64,000 bases of DNA from Vulcanisaeta moutnovskia 768-28. GTDB lineage: Archaea; Thermoproteota; Thermoprotei; Thermoproteales; Thermocladiaceae. Under the pieces are notes generated by a model. That model made no database searches. It saw only the letters and a program-made list of their open reading frames with translations, and was not told the origin of the DNA. Location of the stretch: assembly GCF_000190315.1 (NCBI RefSeq), contig NC_015151.1:1240001-1304000 (forward strand), read 5' to 3'. Of the stretch, positions 8,799 through 16,972 are shown one piece after another (position 1 is the stretch's first letter; each line of letters starts with the position of its first letter). The translations under genes were made by a program, and so were the position numbers.

Positions 8799-9365
8799 AT
8801 GAGTGCTGAGGAATTAACAGTGCTCCTAATGCTTAAGAAGTATGGAAGAATGGGTAGGTACTCACTGAGCTCTGTTTCTGGTATGGGGGAGGGCGTCGTG
8901 AGGCGCGTACTGAATGAACTTAAGAATTGGGGGGCAATTAGGGTAATGAAGGGTGGCGCTGAATTAACGAGTAAAGGTGAAGAATTACTTGGTAAATTAT
9001 TACGTGACTTCAGTATTGATGAGGTAAGGGAGGTTAATCAATTCTCCCAAGTATTTAGGTGCAATTGTAAGAAGTGCTATGCGTCGGTAATAAGTCGTAG
9101 TATTAATGAGAACGAGGTTGTTAGGCTAAGGGATATAGCAATAAGGAATGGGTCAGATGCAGTATTATTTATTAAATTCATATGCCCGCAAAATCGATTC
9201 CTAATACTCAAACTTAATAATTACTTGGATGAGCTGTCACAGGAGGCTGCTAACGAGTTACGGAAGTTAAGCAATATATCATGTGATAAGTTCATGGTTA
9301 TTCTATGTGGAAATGAAAGTTATCAATTAATAAGATCATTAGTGAACATTATTATTAGTATTTAG
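8799..9365 (+). CDS. Winged-helix DNA-binding protein of unknown target
   Basis: Residues 1-75 read as a winged helix: TVLLMLKKYGRMGRYSLSS, a recognition-helix-like GVVRRVLNELKNWGAI and a wing ending in LTSKGEELL. The remaining 110 residues contain a CNCKKC cluster and two further Cys (ICPQ, ISCDK), which might bind metal. The overall plan resembles archaeal wHTH proteins with a DUF4443-like C-terminal domain; that assignment is tentative. The gene stands alone between divergent cysS and convergent atpA. Confidence 0.65.
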   Translation: MSAEELTVLLMLKKYGRMGRYSLSSVSGMGEGVVRRVLNELKNWGAIRVMKGGAELTSKGEELLGKLLRDFSIDEVREVNQFSQVFRCNCKKCYASVISRSINENEVVRLRDIAIRNGSDAVLFIKFICPQNRFLILKLNNYLDELSQEAANELRKLSNISCDKFMVILCGNESYQLIRSLVNIIISI

Positions 9366-9387
9366 ACTGTATTAATTAGTCGAATAA

Positions 9388-11199
9388 TTATGCGGTAACC
9401 GTTGCTTTCTGTAATTCGTATTGCTTAACTAAATTCCCTATTGCATTTACCAATTCCTGCTCATAATCAACTAGCTTCTTATACTCCTCATTCTTAACCT
9501 CCATCCTAAGCCTAGGCAGTCTCTTAACCGCATCCAACTCTCTAAGTGCTGAGGCTGGAACTCCATGGCTTATTGCCTCAAGTCCCTTCCTATAGAATGT
9601 TATGATAAGTCTCAATAACCAATACTGCTTGGGTGGCAAAGACCTAACATCGACTGGGTGATAAGCATCCTGTTTCAGGAAGCCCTCCCTAATTATGAAT
9701 GCTGCATTTAATAGATGCTTCTCCTGCTCACTAAGTGCCTCAGTGCCAAGTATCCTAACGACCTCCTGAAGCTCAGCCTCCCTGGTTAGTATCCTAACAG
9801 CCTCATCCCTAAGCTCCCTCCAGTCAGGGGATACATTCTTCTGGTACCACTCGGCCACTGTGTCGACGTACCTACTGAAGCCCATTAGCCAATTAATGGC
9901 TGGATAATGCCTTGAGTAAGCAAGCTTAGCATCCAATGGCCAGAACGCCCCTACAAACCTGAGTGTATGGCTTGTTACTGGTTCCGTGAAGTCACCACCA
10001 GGTGGCGATACTGATGCCGCTATAGTCACCGAACCCAACCTATTACCCTTACCAAAAGTCACAACCCTACCAGACCTCTCATAAAACTCGGCCAATCTAG
10101 TCGGTAAGTACGCTGGGAATCCCTCCTCGCTAGGCATCTCACCAATTCTCAGGGCAACCTCCCTCATTGCCTCAGCCCACCTACTCGTTGAGTCAGCCAT
10201 CAGGAACGCGTCATAACCTTGATCCCTGAAGTACTCAGCAATGGTAACACCCATGTATATACTAGCCTCCCTAGCCGCCACAGGCATGTTTGATGTGTTG
10301 ACAATAATCGTTGTCCTCTCCATCAACGGTCTACCCGTGTTCGGATCAACAAGCTTCAGTAATCCCTGCAATGCATCCGCAGCCTCATTACCACGCTCAC
10401 CACAAAGCACTGGGAAGACCAGCTTAGCCTCACTATACATTGCCAGGGTCCTTATTGTGACTGTCTTACCACTACCGAATGGCCCTGGTATTGCCGCTGC
10501 ACCACCAATGGCTACTGGGAACAATGTATCAATAACTCTAATGCCCGTTATTAATGGTTCAACTGGCGGCAACTTCTCCCTGAATGGTCTTGGTCTTCTC
10601 ACAGGCCATTTATGCCACATCTTGACCTTCACAGTGCCCTCCTTGGTCTCCACCTCGGCAATCACATCATCTATTGTGTACTCACCTTCAGGGGCTATGT
10701 ACTTAACAACACCGCCAGTTCTATATATCGGTGGATAGAGTATTCTATGCTCAACGAGTGGCGTCTCTGGGACAACACCAAGTACATCACCAACCTCTAC
10801 CTCATCACCAACCTTGGCAGTTGGTATCCACTTCCACTTCTTATTGAAATCTAATGGTGGTGATTTCTCATAGTTGATGCCCCTCGCAACAAAGGGTCTC
10901 TTCGTTAGGTCAAATATTAATGGTAATGGCCTTTGAACACCGTCATAAACCCTATTAAGTATGCCAGGACCTAACCATGCACTAAGTGGTTCACCTGTCC
11001 TAACAACGGGTTCGCCAGGTCTTAATCCCGTTGTTTCCTCATAAACCTGTATGAAGGCCATATCACCCTGTATCCTAACAACCTCGCCAAAGAGACCAAG
11101 CTCACCAACAAAGACTAACTCGTAAAGCAATGCTCCAGGTAATTCGGCCTTAACAACAGGCCCACTGATATAAACAATCTTACCCTTACTCGATGACAC
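9388..11199 (-). CDS. atpA: A-type ATP synthase subunit A (catalytic)
   Basis: This is the nucleotide-binding catalytic subunit of the archaeal A1A0 ATP synthase. The P-loop is GPFGSGKTVT and the catalytic Glu is in CGERGNEAAD. The non-homologous insert typical of A/V-type A subunits lies before the P-loop, and SVTIAASVSPPGGDFTEPV is conserved. The length of 603 aa is normal and I see no intein. It starts with GTG and is the last gene of a reverse-strand run that also carries atpE, Rpp29, L29 and S3. The other subunits are not adjacent, except F at 15.7 kb on the opposite strand. Confidence 0.97.
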   Translation of the reverse strand: MSSSKGKIVYISGPVVKAELPGALLYELVFVGELGLFGEVVRIQGDMAFIQVYEETTGLRPGEPVVRTGEPLSAWLGPGILNRVYDGVQRPLPLIFDLTKRPFVARGINYEKSPPLDFNKKWKWIPTAKVGDEVEVGDVLGVVPETPLVEHRILYPPIYRTGGVVKYIAPEGEYTIDDVIAEVETKEGTVKVKMWHKWPVRRPRPFREKLPPVEPLITGIRVIDTLFPVAIGGAAAIPGPFGSGKTVTIRTLAMYSEAKLVFPVLCGERGNEAADALQGLLKLVDPNTGRPLMERTTIIVNTSNMPVAAREASIYMGVTIAEYFRDQGYDAFLMADSTSRWAEAMREVALRIGEMPSEEGFPAYLPTRLAEFYERSGRVVTFGKGNRLGSVTIAASVSPPGGDFTEPVTSHTLRFVGAFWPLDAKLAYSRHYPAINWLMGFSRYVDTVAEWYQKNVSPDWRELRDEAVRILTREAELQEVVRILGTEALSEQEKHLLNAAFIIREGFLKQDAYHPVDVRSLPPKQYWLLRLIITFYRKGLEAISHGVPASALRELDAVKRLPRLRMEVKNEEYKKLVDYEQELVNAIGNLVKQYELQKATVTA

Positions 11200-11251
11200 G
11201 TTAGCCTAAAACCTCACATATTTAAAAAATTAATTCTACATCATTAATGAC

Positions 11252-11848
11252 TTACTCCGACAACGCCAAGTGAGCTAGTAAAGTCTTTATTTGGTGTTCC
11301 ATAAGCCTGAGCCTTGAATCCAGTGTTGCGTCAATCCTCACTGACTCATCCTGGGAGGAGACAATAACGCCAAGTAAGTCCTCACTTGTTGTGTTTATGG
11401 TCGCATTAAGTCCTAGCTCCGATATCAAGCTCTTAACAACACTCCTGTCAGACTTGCTTGCTGTTATTACTAATTCCTGTGAACCTATTATTGACGCTGC
11501 CCATTGAATCGAATTCCTAAGGAACTTCTTATAGTCATCAGTACCTCTCATGGACTTAATCCTTTCCTTAATCCTACTAACAACCTCCTCATATGCCTTC
11601 TCAAGAATACTCAATTTTTCCCTCTTCTCCTTCATCATCTCATCATAAAGTCTATACTCCCTCTCCATATTCAATTCCTTATCAATATTCTCAAGAGTAC
11701 TTGAGTACTTATCAATGATTGCCTTAACACCATCAAGAAGCTCAGCCTCAGCCCTGAGCCTAACATTGTTACTCCACTCATTAATCTCATTCTCAAGTCG
11801 GGTAATAATACCACTAATCAATCGCTCGGTAAGTTCCTGCTCAGACAC
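11252..11848 (-). CDS. atpE: A-type ATP synthase subunit E (peripheral stalk)
   Basis: The 198-aa protein has a long charged N-terminal helix (about residues 1-110) and a small alpha/beta C-terminal domain, as in V/A-type subunit E, which forms the peripheral stalk linking A1 to the membrane. The C-terminal LLGVIVSSQDESVRIDATLDSRL is the conserved segment (usually GGvvv.....i..dnTle.Rl). The start is GTG. It lies 14 bp after the Rpp29 gene and 52 bp before atpA, so it is probably cotranscribed with both. Confidence 0.88.
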   Translation of the reverse strand: MSEQELTERLISGIITRLENEINEWSNNVRLRAEAELLDGVKAIIDKYSSTLENIDKELNMEREYRLYDEMMKEKREKLSILEKAYEEVVSRIKERIKSMRGTDDYKKFLRNSIQWAASIIGSQELVITASKSDRSVVKSLISELGLNATINTTSEDLLGVIVSSQDESVRIDATLDSRLRLMEHQIKTLLAHLALSE

Positions 11849-11862
11849 GAGGCAAGGTTATT

Positions 11863-12111
11863 TTACGAATTTAAAAATTTTCCTTTCCCTCCCTTAAGAA
11901 TTAGCCTACGTCCATTAACTAGATACGTACAGTTATTAATGTTCACATAGAACCAGCAATCCTCCTTGACAATAACCTTAATGGAACCAGTTAAGGTCAA
12001 AACCTTAATTGTCTTAGCCGTTTCATCAATGACCATGCCACTGACGCCATTTAAGGACTTATTTCTACAATTAACAGTTTCTATGAACTTAAATAATAAC
12101 GGCTTACTCAT
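11863..12111 (-). CDS. rnp1: Ribonuclease P protein component 1 (Rpp29/Pop4)
   Basis: This short protein (82 aa) has the Rpp29 barrel pattern: LNGVSGMVIDETAKTIKVLT, then a strand-rich core, a lysine patch and the closing VNGRRLILKGG. Rpp29 is a protein subunit of archaeal RNase P, which matures tRNA 5' ends. The place directly after the L29 gene (4-nt overlap, ATGA) is the usual archaeal arrangement and supports the call. The N-terminal tail is shorter than in many homologues. Confidence 0.85.
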   Translation of the reverse strand: MSKPLLFKFIETVNCRNKSLNGVSGMVIDETAKTIKVLTLTGSIKVIVKEDCWFYVNINNCTYLVNGRRLILKGGKGKFLNS

Positions 12112-12344
12112 TTACCTGCCTTATTTTCTTTCTTAGTCTCTTCATTTATTATGGTTAATATCCTGGCAATAGCCCTCCTGATAGCCCTAACTCTACCAGG
12201 ATTATCCAGAGTACCTCGCTCCCTCTGTGTCTGTAGCTTAAGTAACTCACTCCTCAAGTCATTGAGTAATTTAGCCCTATCCTCAAGTCTCATGCCCCTA
12301 ATGGTCTTAGCATTAAGTTTCTGCCTGCTCGCCACCCTCACCAC
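12108..12344 (-). CDS. rpl29: 50S ribosomal protein L29
   Basis: This is a small, basic, helical protein with the L29 pattern KTIRGMRLEDRAKLLNDLRSELLKLQTQRERGTLDNPGRVR, interrupted as expected between two helices. It binds 23S rRNA near the exit tunnel. Three GTG codons (12344, 12341, 12335) could start it; the first two overlap the 3' end of rpsC by about 30 nt. The Rpp29 gene overlaps its stop. Confidence 0.93.
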   Translation of the reverse strand: MVRVASRQKLNAKTIRGMRLEDRAKLLNDLRSELLKLQTQRERGTLDNPGRVRAIRRAIARILTIINEETKKENKAGK

Positions 12345-12999
12345 CCTCTGCCTGTTGTGCCTGTGCCTCAGTAACTACCTCCCTACTTGGTGGTTTTATT
12401 TGAAACTCATCACTGAATCTAATTGGTGGTGTTATTCTAACCTCAATGCCGTAAAGACCCGGCTTCAAGAGTACTTGACCCACGAATCTCTGTACCTTCG
12501 TCCTTGAATCAAAACCATTCTTATAAATGACACCAAATACGTACTTCTCAAACCTTGACCTCTCACTGGTTAATTTACCACTGATTGTCACCTCAGCACC
12601 CTTTGCGCCACCATCCATTATCTGCCTAATGGCTATCATGCCAGCCCTCCTGAACTTAACGCCCTTAGTCATTGCCCACGCAATCCTATTCGCAATAATC
12701 TTGGGATTAAGTTCTGGACTTTGTATTGGTGTTACATCAATTATTGGGTTTTCAACATCAAGCTTCCTACTGAGTAAATCAGTTAATTCCTTGACGATAA
12801 CGCCCTTCCTACCAATTATCCTATTCGGCCTCTCGGCATAAATAATTATCCTGGTACCAAGTGGGGTTTTCAATACGTCAGAATCCACGTAACCCTGCTT
12901 AGCCAACCTATAGTTTAGGAACTCCTTAATCATCCACTCCTTAACCTTATCCTGAAGTATCTTCTTATAGACAGGAATTCTTCTCTGCGTTTGGCTCAT
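12313..12999 (-). CDS. rps3: 30S ribosomal protein S3
   Basis: The protein has the N-terminal KH domain (RIIIYAERPNRIIGRKGV) and the C-terminal S3 domain (RRAGMIAIRQIMDGGAKGAEVTISGKL). It ends in an acidic Gly/Glu-rich tail. At 228 aa it is typical for archaea. It heads the run S3-L29-Rpp29-AtpE-AtpA. L22, the usual upstream neighbour in the S10 cluster, is absent here, so this part of the cluster has split off. Confidence 0.96.
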   Translation of the reverse strand: MSQTQRRIPVYKKILQDKVKEWMIKEFLNYRLAKQGYVDSDVLKTPLGTRIIIYAERPNRIIGRKGVIVKELTDLLSRKLDVENPIIDVTPIQSPELNPKIIANRIAWAMTKGVKFRRAGMIAIRQIMDGGAKGAEVTISGKLTSERSRFEKYVFGVIYKNGFDSRTKVQRFVGQVLLKPGLYGIEVRITPPIRFSDEFQIKPPSREVVTEAQAQQAEGGEGGEQAET

Positions 13000-13053
13000 T
13001 CAAGGAAAATCAACAACCCTATGCCTATTTAAGTTTTTGGCATTTCAAAGACC

Positions 13054-13521
13054 CTAAATAGGCTCAAAACCAATAATATCGGTTATTGAACCCCTCCTCT
13101 CACTCTCAGGCTTGAAAACAGGTCTAACCTTAAGCCCGGCCCTAACATTATTGGGCTCAGCATTAATTATGTAATGGATAAGACCACCAACAACCCCTGG
13201 GAACTCTATGAAACCAATAATTACCGGCTTAGCCAACTTATTTCCATACGAATCCTCATAAACCACCGTATAAGTCCTGACAACACCCACGGGCGCTATC
13301 TCAACGAGGTCCTTAATCTCGGCGAAATCGTACTGGCAAAAGGCCTTTGGCGGAATCAACAACCTACCACACACAGGGCATTTACCAGCGAGTAATTTAC
13401 CGGCTTTAATGCCCTCAAGGAACTTAGTGCCTATTGGACCGGCCGTGTACCTATATCCCTGTTCAATGGTGTGGAGCCAATGCCTAATATCCGTATTCAC
13501 GTTTATCTTCTCGAAGGACAT
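13054..13521 (-). CDS. DUF35 / Zn-ribbon OB-fold protein (second of a pair)
   Basis: It has an N-terminal helix with YTAGPIGTKFLEGIKAGKL, a rubredoxin-like zinc ribbon C-PVC-X(n)-PPKAFC and a C-terminal OB fold ending in RRGSITDIIGFEPI. In archaea DUF35 proteins bridge acetoacetyl-CoA thiolase and HMG-CoA synthase and hold CoA. No thiolase is beside this gene. The spacing in the second half of the ribbon (PPKAFCQYDF) lacks the last CxxC Cys, so the zinc site may be partial. It follows its paralogue by 6 bp. Confidence 0.88.
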   Translation of the reverse strand: MSFEKINVNTDIRHWLHTIEQGYRYTAGPIGTKFLEGIKAGKLLAGKCPVCGRLLIPPKAFCQYDFAEIKDLVEIAPVGVVRTYTVVYEDSYGNKLAKPVIIGFIEFPGVVGGLIHYIINAEPNNVRAGLKVRPVFKPESERRGSITDIIGFEPI

Positions 13522-13527
13522 ACCCTC

Positions 13528-14040
13528 TCACCTCACAGGCTCGAAGCACTCAATATCCAGTACAGACCCCGTTCTTTGATTGGCAGGTTTCCACCGAGCC
13601 TTAACCCTCATGCCAAATACCTTCATTGATTTAACATCATCGGGATCAACACATAGGTAATGCATTATGCCGGGAAACCTATGCTCACTGAACTCCTTGC
13701 CAGGCACATCAAGCTTAATCACACCAACAACCCTAGGCTCCTTAAGCGGCTCCCTCGTAGCGCTTATGTAACTAACCACCGCCGTGATTACCGTACCCTC
13801 ATCCTTAGCCTCAACCCAACCATCCACAGGCTTAAAACAATACGGGCAATACATCTTAGGTGGTACAAACACATGACCACACTTGCTGCAGTACGTACCG
13901 TATATCTTACCATTCCTCAGGCCATCTAGGAATTTGGAGTAAGCCGTACCAGCGGTCACACTGTACTGGAATGGTCTCGTCCATTCCTCATGCGGGTAGT
14001 TCTTAATATCACTCTCCCTAATCGGTGTACCCCCTACCAT
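13528..14040 (-). CDS. DUF35 / Zn-ribbon OB-fold protein (first of a pair)
   Basis: It has the same plan as the next gene, but with a complete zinc ribbon (YCSKCGHVFVPPKMYCPYC) and an OB fold ending in RTGSVLDIECFEPV. The family acts as a CoA-shuttling scaffold in the thiolase/HMG-CoA synthase complex of the mevalonate pathway. One complete and one partial ribbon suggest the two products form a heteromer. A TATA-like element read on this strand (CTTAAATATAG, about 14060-14070) lies 26 nt before the ATG, so the transcript is probably leaderless. Confidence 0.9.
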   Translation of the reverse strand: MVGGTPIRESDIKNYPHEEWTRPFQYSVTAGTAYSKFLDGLRNGKIYGTYCSKCGHVFVPPKMYCPYCFKPVDGWVEAKDEGTVITAVVSYISATREPLKEPRVVGVIKLDVPGKEFSEHRFPGIMHYLCVDPDDVKSMKVFGMRVKARWKPANQRTGSVLDIECFEPVR

Positions 14041-14096
14041 AGCCTATACATTAATGAGGCTATATTTAAGAATCACCCTACCTACCGCAAAAAGCC

Positions 14097-14104
14097 TTTA
14101 AGTA
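14097..14104 (+). promoter_or_regulatory. TATA box of the C/D sRNA at 14126-14184
   Basis: TTTAAGTA is centred near 14100, about 26 nt before the expected 5' end of the sRNA and 31 nt before its C box. It points away from the DUF35 operon. Confidence 0.55.
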
Positions 14105-14125
14105 TAAGTAATTGGGTAGGTTAAT

Positions 14126-14184
14126 ACGCAGTGATGAGGAGGCATTTGGCTGATCAGTGAATGAGCGCTGGAAATACTGATTAA
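14126..14184 (+). ncRNA. C/D box methylation-guide sRNA (candidate 1)
   Basis: Boxes in order: C GTGATGA (14131-14137), 12-nt guide, D' CTGA (14150-14153), 4-nt spacer, C' (GTGAATGA ending at 14164, the consensus with one extra A), 12-nt guide, D CTGA (14177-14180). The symmetric 12/12 spacing is the normal archaeal geometry. The D' guide (GAGGCATTTGG) is complementary to CCAAAUGCCUC, a conserved LSU rRNA segment just 3' of AAGGUAG; the N+5 rule points to the third A of that CCAAAUG. I could not place the target of the D guide (GCGCTGGAAATA). The ends are approximate. Confidence 0.88.
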
Positions 14185-14726
14185 TGAATGGAGAACACAC
14201 TCCTAACATGGTTAATCGCGTCATTTCGGATATCCATTATCCTTATGGGTAATTCATCGACTTTAATTCTCCGGTTCATCACTATCGTAGCCATAACACC
14301 GGCTATCATACTGGCATTACCGCCAACCCTAGCCTTAATACTGAGCATTAATACTGATAATTCCTGGTCAAGCTCCACCACATCTACGTCAGTAATGAGA
14401 CCGTTATTCCTTAGGTAATTAATAAACCACGAATACACACTATTAAGGATGAGCCCCCTCCTAATACCATACTTAGTACCGATGTCATTGGCGATACCGT
14501 AAGGATCAAGCAGAAATACAACACTAACTATGGGTAACCCCCTCTTAATTGTATTGACTATGCAGGAGACCTTACTATCCATTTCCCTAGTCATATCCAC
14601 GGTAGTTGGATAACAACGTAGAAATAATTCTGAGTATGCATTATCAATTTCACTTGGTAAGCTCGCCACGTAACCCACGGTACCCAAGTCCCACCTGGGC
14701 ATTGCCAAGCCTATGACTCTACTCAT
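14181..14726 (-). CDS. Uncharacterised archaeal protein
   Basis: This is a 181-aa protein with alternating helices and strands and no membrane segment, metal motif or nucleotide-binding loop that I recognise. The segment GLPIVSVVFLLDPYGIANDIGTKYGI and the Gly-rich RVGGNASMIAGVMATIVM are the most distinctive parts. It is convergent with the C/D sRNA: its stop codon (14183-14181 on the reverse strand) directly abuts the sRNA D box. No function is proposed. Confidence 0.7.
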   Translation of the reverse strand: MSRVIGLAMPRWDLGTVGYVASLPSEIDNAYSELFLRCYPTTVDMTREMDSKVSCIVNTIKRGLPIVSVVFLLDPYGIANDIGTKYGIRRGLILNSVYSWFINYLRNNGLITDVDVVELDQELSVLMLSIKARVGGNASMIAGVMATIVMNRRIKVDELPIRIMDIRNDAINHVRSVFSIH

Positions 14727-14781
14727 TACCTTAGCTGGGTGTTAGAACTTAAAAAGTAAGAGGGTTAGGGTTCTCACGACT

Positions 14782-15174
14782 ATGAGCACTGCGGCTAAGG
14801 CATTAACTAAGGTGGTTGTCTGCCCACTGTGCGATTACATGGGTGAGGATGCCAATAAAGTAGTTGACGCAATAACCAAGGCCATACCAAGGCCCAAGCT
14901 GAAGTGCCCAAAGTGCGGTGCTGAGGTTGACGCAAATTCCTTCGTTACCCACATGCGTAAGCATGGTAGGGTTGGTGGTAAGACAATAACATGTGAAATC
15001 TGCGGCGCGAAATTAAATGGTGAGGGGACATTCCTTAGGCACATTAAGGAACACTTGATAGTTTCGGTTAGGCGTAATGGAATGGACGTTTACTACTGCC
15101 TCGTGTGCGGTCAGGAATTCATAACGAAGAACTCCGCGATAACGCACTTAATCAAGAGGCATAGTCTCGAGTGA
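14782..15174 (+). CDS. C2H2 zinc-finger protein
   Basis: Three C2H2 fingers can be laid out: C42/C45/H57/H61, C71/C74/H87/H91 and C106/C109/H122/H127. An extra N-terminal CPLC pair (C14, C17) has no obvious His partners. Tandem C2H2 fingers of this kind occur in crenarchaea and probably bind nucleic acid. The gene is followed after 6 bp by carS. Its role in lipid synthesis, if any, is unknown. Confidence 0.85.
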   Translation: MSTAAKALTKVVVCPLCDYMGEDANKVVDAITKAIPRPKLKCPKCGAEVDANSFVTHMRKHGRVGGKTITCEICGAKLNGEGTFLRHIKEHLIVSVRRNGMDVYYCLVCGQEFITKNSAITHLIKRHSLE

Positions 15175-15180
15175 TTACGT

Positions 15181-15720
15181 GTGAGCTTACTTTGGGACTT
15201 CATAATTACGTTACTGATTATTTGGCCTCCATATGTCGCCAATGCAACGCCTGTCGTGGCCAGTAAGGTGTTTAGGCGTAGGACGCCCATAGATCTCGGT
15301 AGGAATTTCATTGATGGGAAAAGGCTTTTTGGTGATGGGAAGACGTATGAGGGTTTCATTACGGGTCTATTGGCTGGTTTCGTAATTGGAGAGTTAACGT
15401 ACATCATAGTAACCAGGGCTGTGAACATTGCCTCAGAGCTCCCAAATCCATTGGCCGTATTTGTAATGTGCATTGCGGCGTTACTGGGCGACTTACTTGG
15501 GGCATTCATTAAGAGGAGACTTGGGCTGCCCCGTGGAGCATCAGCGCCGCTACTTGACCAACTTGACTTCCTACTGGCGGCATTACTAGCCCTGTGGTTC
15601 ATTCAATCAAGTGTCCTAAGGGTGATTTACGTGGTCATCGCGGTGATAATAACACCACCAATACACCTGGCCACGAACACCATAGCTTATTTACTCAGGC
15701 TTAAGAGGGAGCCATGGTGA
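15181..15720 (+). CDS. carS: CDP-archaeol synthase
   Basis: This is a membrane cytidylyltransferase that makes CDP-archaeol from CTP and unsaturated archaetidic acid, the step before polar head-group attachment. The family motifs are present: ATPVV near the N terminus, IDLGRNFIDGKRLFGDGKT, GDLLGAFIKRRLGLPRG and LLDQLDFLL. It has about five membrane segments in 179 aa, which is normal. The start is GTG, 6 bp after the zinc-finger gene. A UbiA-family prenyltransferase, possibly the preceding enzyme in the pathway, lies close by at 16.1 kb. Confidence 0.94.
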   Translation: MSLLWDFIITLLIIWPPYVANATPVVASKVFRRRTPIDLGRNFIDGKRLFGDGKTYEGFITGLLAGFVIGELTYIIVTRAVNIASELPNPLAVFVMCIAALLGDLLGAFIKRRLGLPRGASAPLLDQLDFLLAALLALWFIQSSVLRVIYVVIAVIITPPIHLATNTIAYLLRLKREPW

Positions 15721-15750
15721 TTATGTAATTAACTTTATAAATTCATTATA

Positions 15751-16062
15751 GTGTCTGAGAACGTGCGTGCAGTAGTGCTTGGTGATGAGCATACGGTCTA
15801 TACCTTTAGGTTACTTGGATTTGAGGGTAGGGTTGTTAATGAAAATGAGAATGTAATATCAATAATTAAGGAGTTAAGTCTTGAGGAGAGTGTTGGTGCA
15901 TTACTAATAACAAGCGATCTAGTGGATAGGGTTAGGGAGGATTTCGATAAGATGAGAATGAAAATGAGGAAACCAATGCTCATTGAGATACCATCACTTA
16001 GGGAAATGAAGCTTAAGGAGGTGAATTATTTAGCAATTCTTCGAAGTGTTCTTGGAATCTAA
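15751..16062 (+). CDS. atpF: A-type ATP synthase subunit F
   Basis: At 103 aa it has the subunit F pattern: AVVLGDEHTVYTFRLLGFEG at the start, a central GALLITSDLVDRV and IEIPSLRE near the end. Subunit F sits in the central rotor stalk. The start is GTG, 30 bp after carS. It is separated from atpE and atpA, which lie about 4 kb away on the other strand. Its stop overlaps the end of the convergent UbiA-family gene. Confidence 0.9.
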   Translation: MSENVRAVVLGDEHTVYTFRLLGFEGRVVNENENVISIIKELSLEESVGALLITSDLVDRVREDFDKMRMKMRKPMLIEIPSLREMKLKEVNYLAILRSVLGI

Positions 16063-16934
16063 TGAACAAACAATAGTAATGCGAACACTAGGTATGCTAT
16101 TATCGTGATAGCCATAGCCCCAAGAGACCAAAACCTAAACCTATCCATGTAATTAGTACTCCTCAGTAGCATTATGCATATGTATATGAGGATGGCATCC
16201 GTCATTAGGACGCCTACGGACAGTACTAAGCCATAGAATTCATGAAGGGCTTGAATCACTATTAATGGAGATATAAAGACCGCAATAAACGTAAACACCA
16301 CTGCAAGTATTACTGCTGATTTAATGCCGTAAACATTCGCTATAGTCTTAACACTGGCTCTAACATCACCCGCAACATCAATTGCACCCTTAACTAATTC
16401 TCTACCTATTGTGGCCAGGAAGGATACGGTAAATAATAGGTAGGGGATGTTTAGCGTTGGTGGTATTGAGGAGGTGGCGTATAATCCATATAGGAAGGTT
16501 AATGATGATGTTGTTGCCACTAGAATATTATTTACAATAATAACCCTCTTCAGCCTATAATTGTAGGAGAAACCAAGTATGATGGCCATGAGTAGTATTA
16601 CTATACTCCAGGTCATTAAGTACTTCATGACTATACCAAGCGCATTAAGTAATATTGCTATGATTAATGATAATAATGATAAAAACCAAGCCTCCTTAAT
16701 GGATACCTCACCACGCACAAGAGGCGCATCCGGCCTGTTAATTCTGTCCTCCTCGATATTATAAATATCGTTTGTAGTGAAGAGGAATATTTCAGTAAGT
16801 AATGATGATAGGAAAAGAAGCACCATAGCGATAGTGTTCCTGCCACCTGCTATTACGTAGGATGCAATAACTATTAAGCTAGTTAATACTCCATGCTCGA
16901 TCCTCGAAAGCTTAACAAACGCCCTCAGGTTCAC
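16059..16934 (-). CDS. UbiA-family prenyltransferase, probable digeranylgeranylglyceryl phosphate synthase
   Basis: This is a multi-spanning protein (291 aa, about eight or nine helices) with the first Asp-rich motif NDIYNIEEDRINRPDAPLV and the second in ELVKGAIDVAGD. The first motif closely resembles that of archaeal DGGGP synthase, which adds the second geranylgeranyl chain in ether-lipid synthesis. CarS, the next enzyme of that pathway, lies 340 bp away. Other UbiA enzymes (quinone synthesis) cannot be excluded. The start is GTG. Confidence 0.82.
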   Translation of the reverse strand: MNLRAFVKLSRIEHGVLTSLIVIASYVIAGGRNTIAMVLLFLSSLLTEIFLFTTNDIYNIEEDRINRPDAPLVRGEVSIKEAWFLSLLSLIIAILLNALGIVMKYLMTWSIVILLMAIILGFSYNYRLKRVIIVNNILVATTSSLTFLYGLYATSSIPPTLNIPYLLFTVSFLATIGRELVKGAIDVAGDVRASVKTIANVYGIKSAVILAVVFTFIAVFISPLIVIQALHEFYGLVLSVGVLMTDAILIYICIMLLRSTNYMDRFRFWSLGAMAITIIAYLVFALLLFVH

Positions 16935-16972
16935 AGGGACACTAAAAATGGCCCATTATTAAGCTAGACCCA

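Noticed and set aside
10241-10738. Long open frame on the plus strand inside atpA
   Set aside because: It is an antisense shadow of a well-conserved gene, with no protein-like motifs and no promoter.
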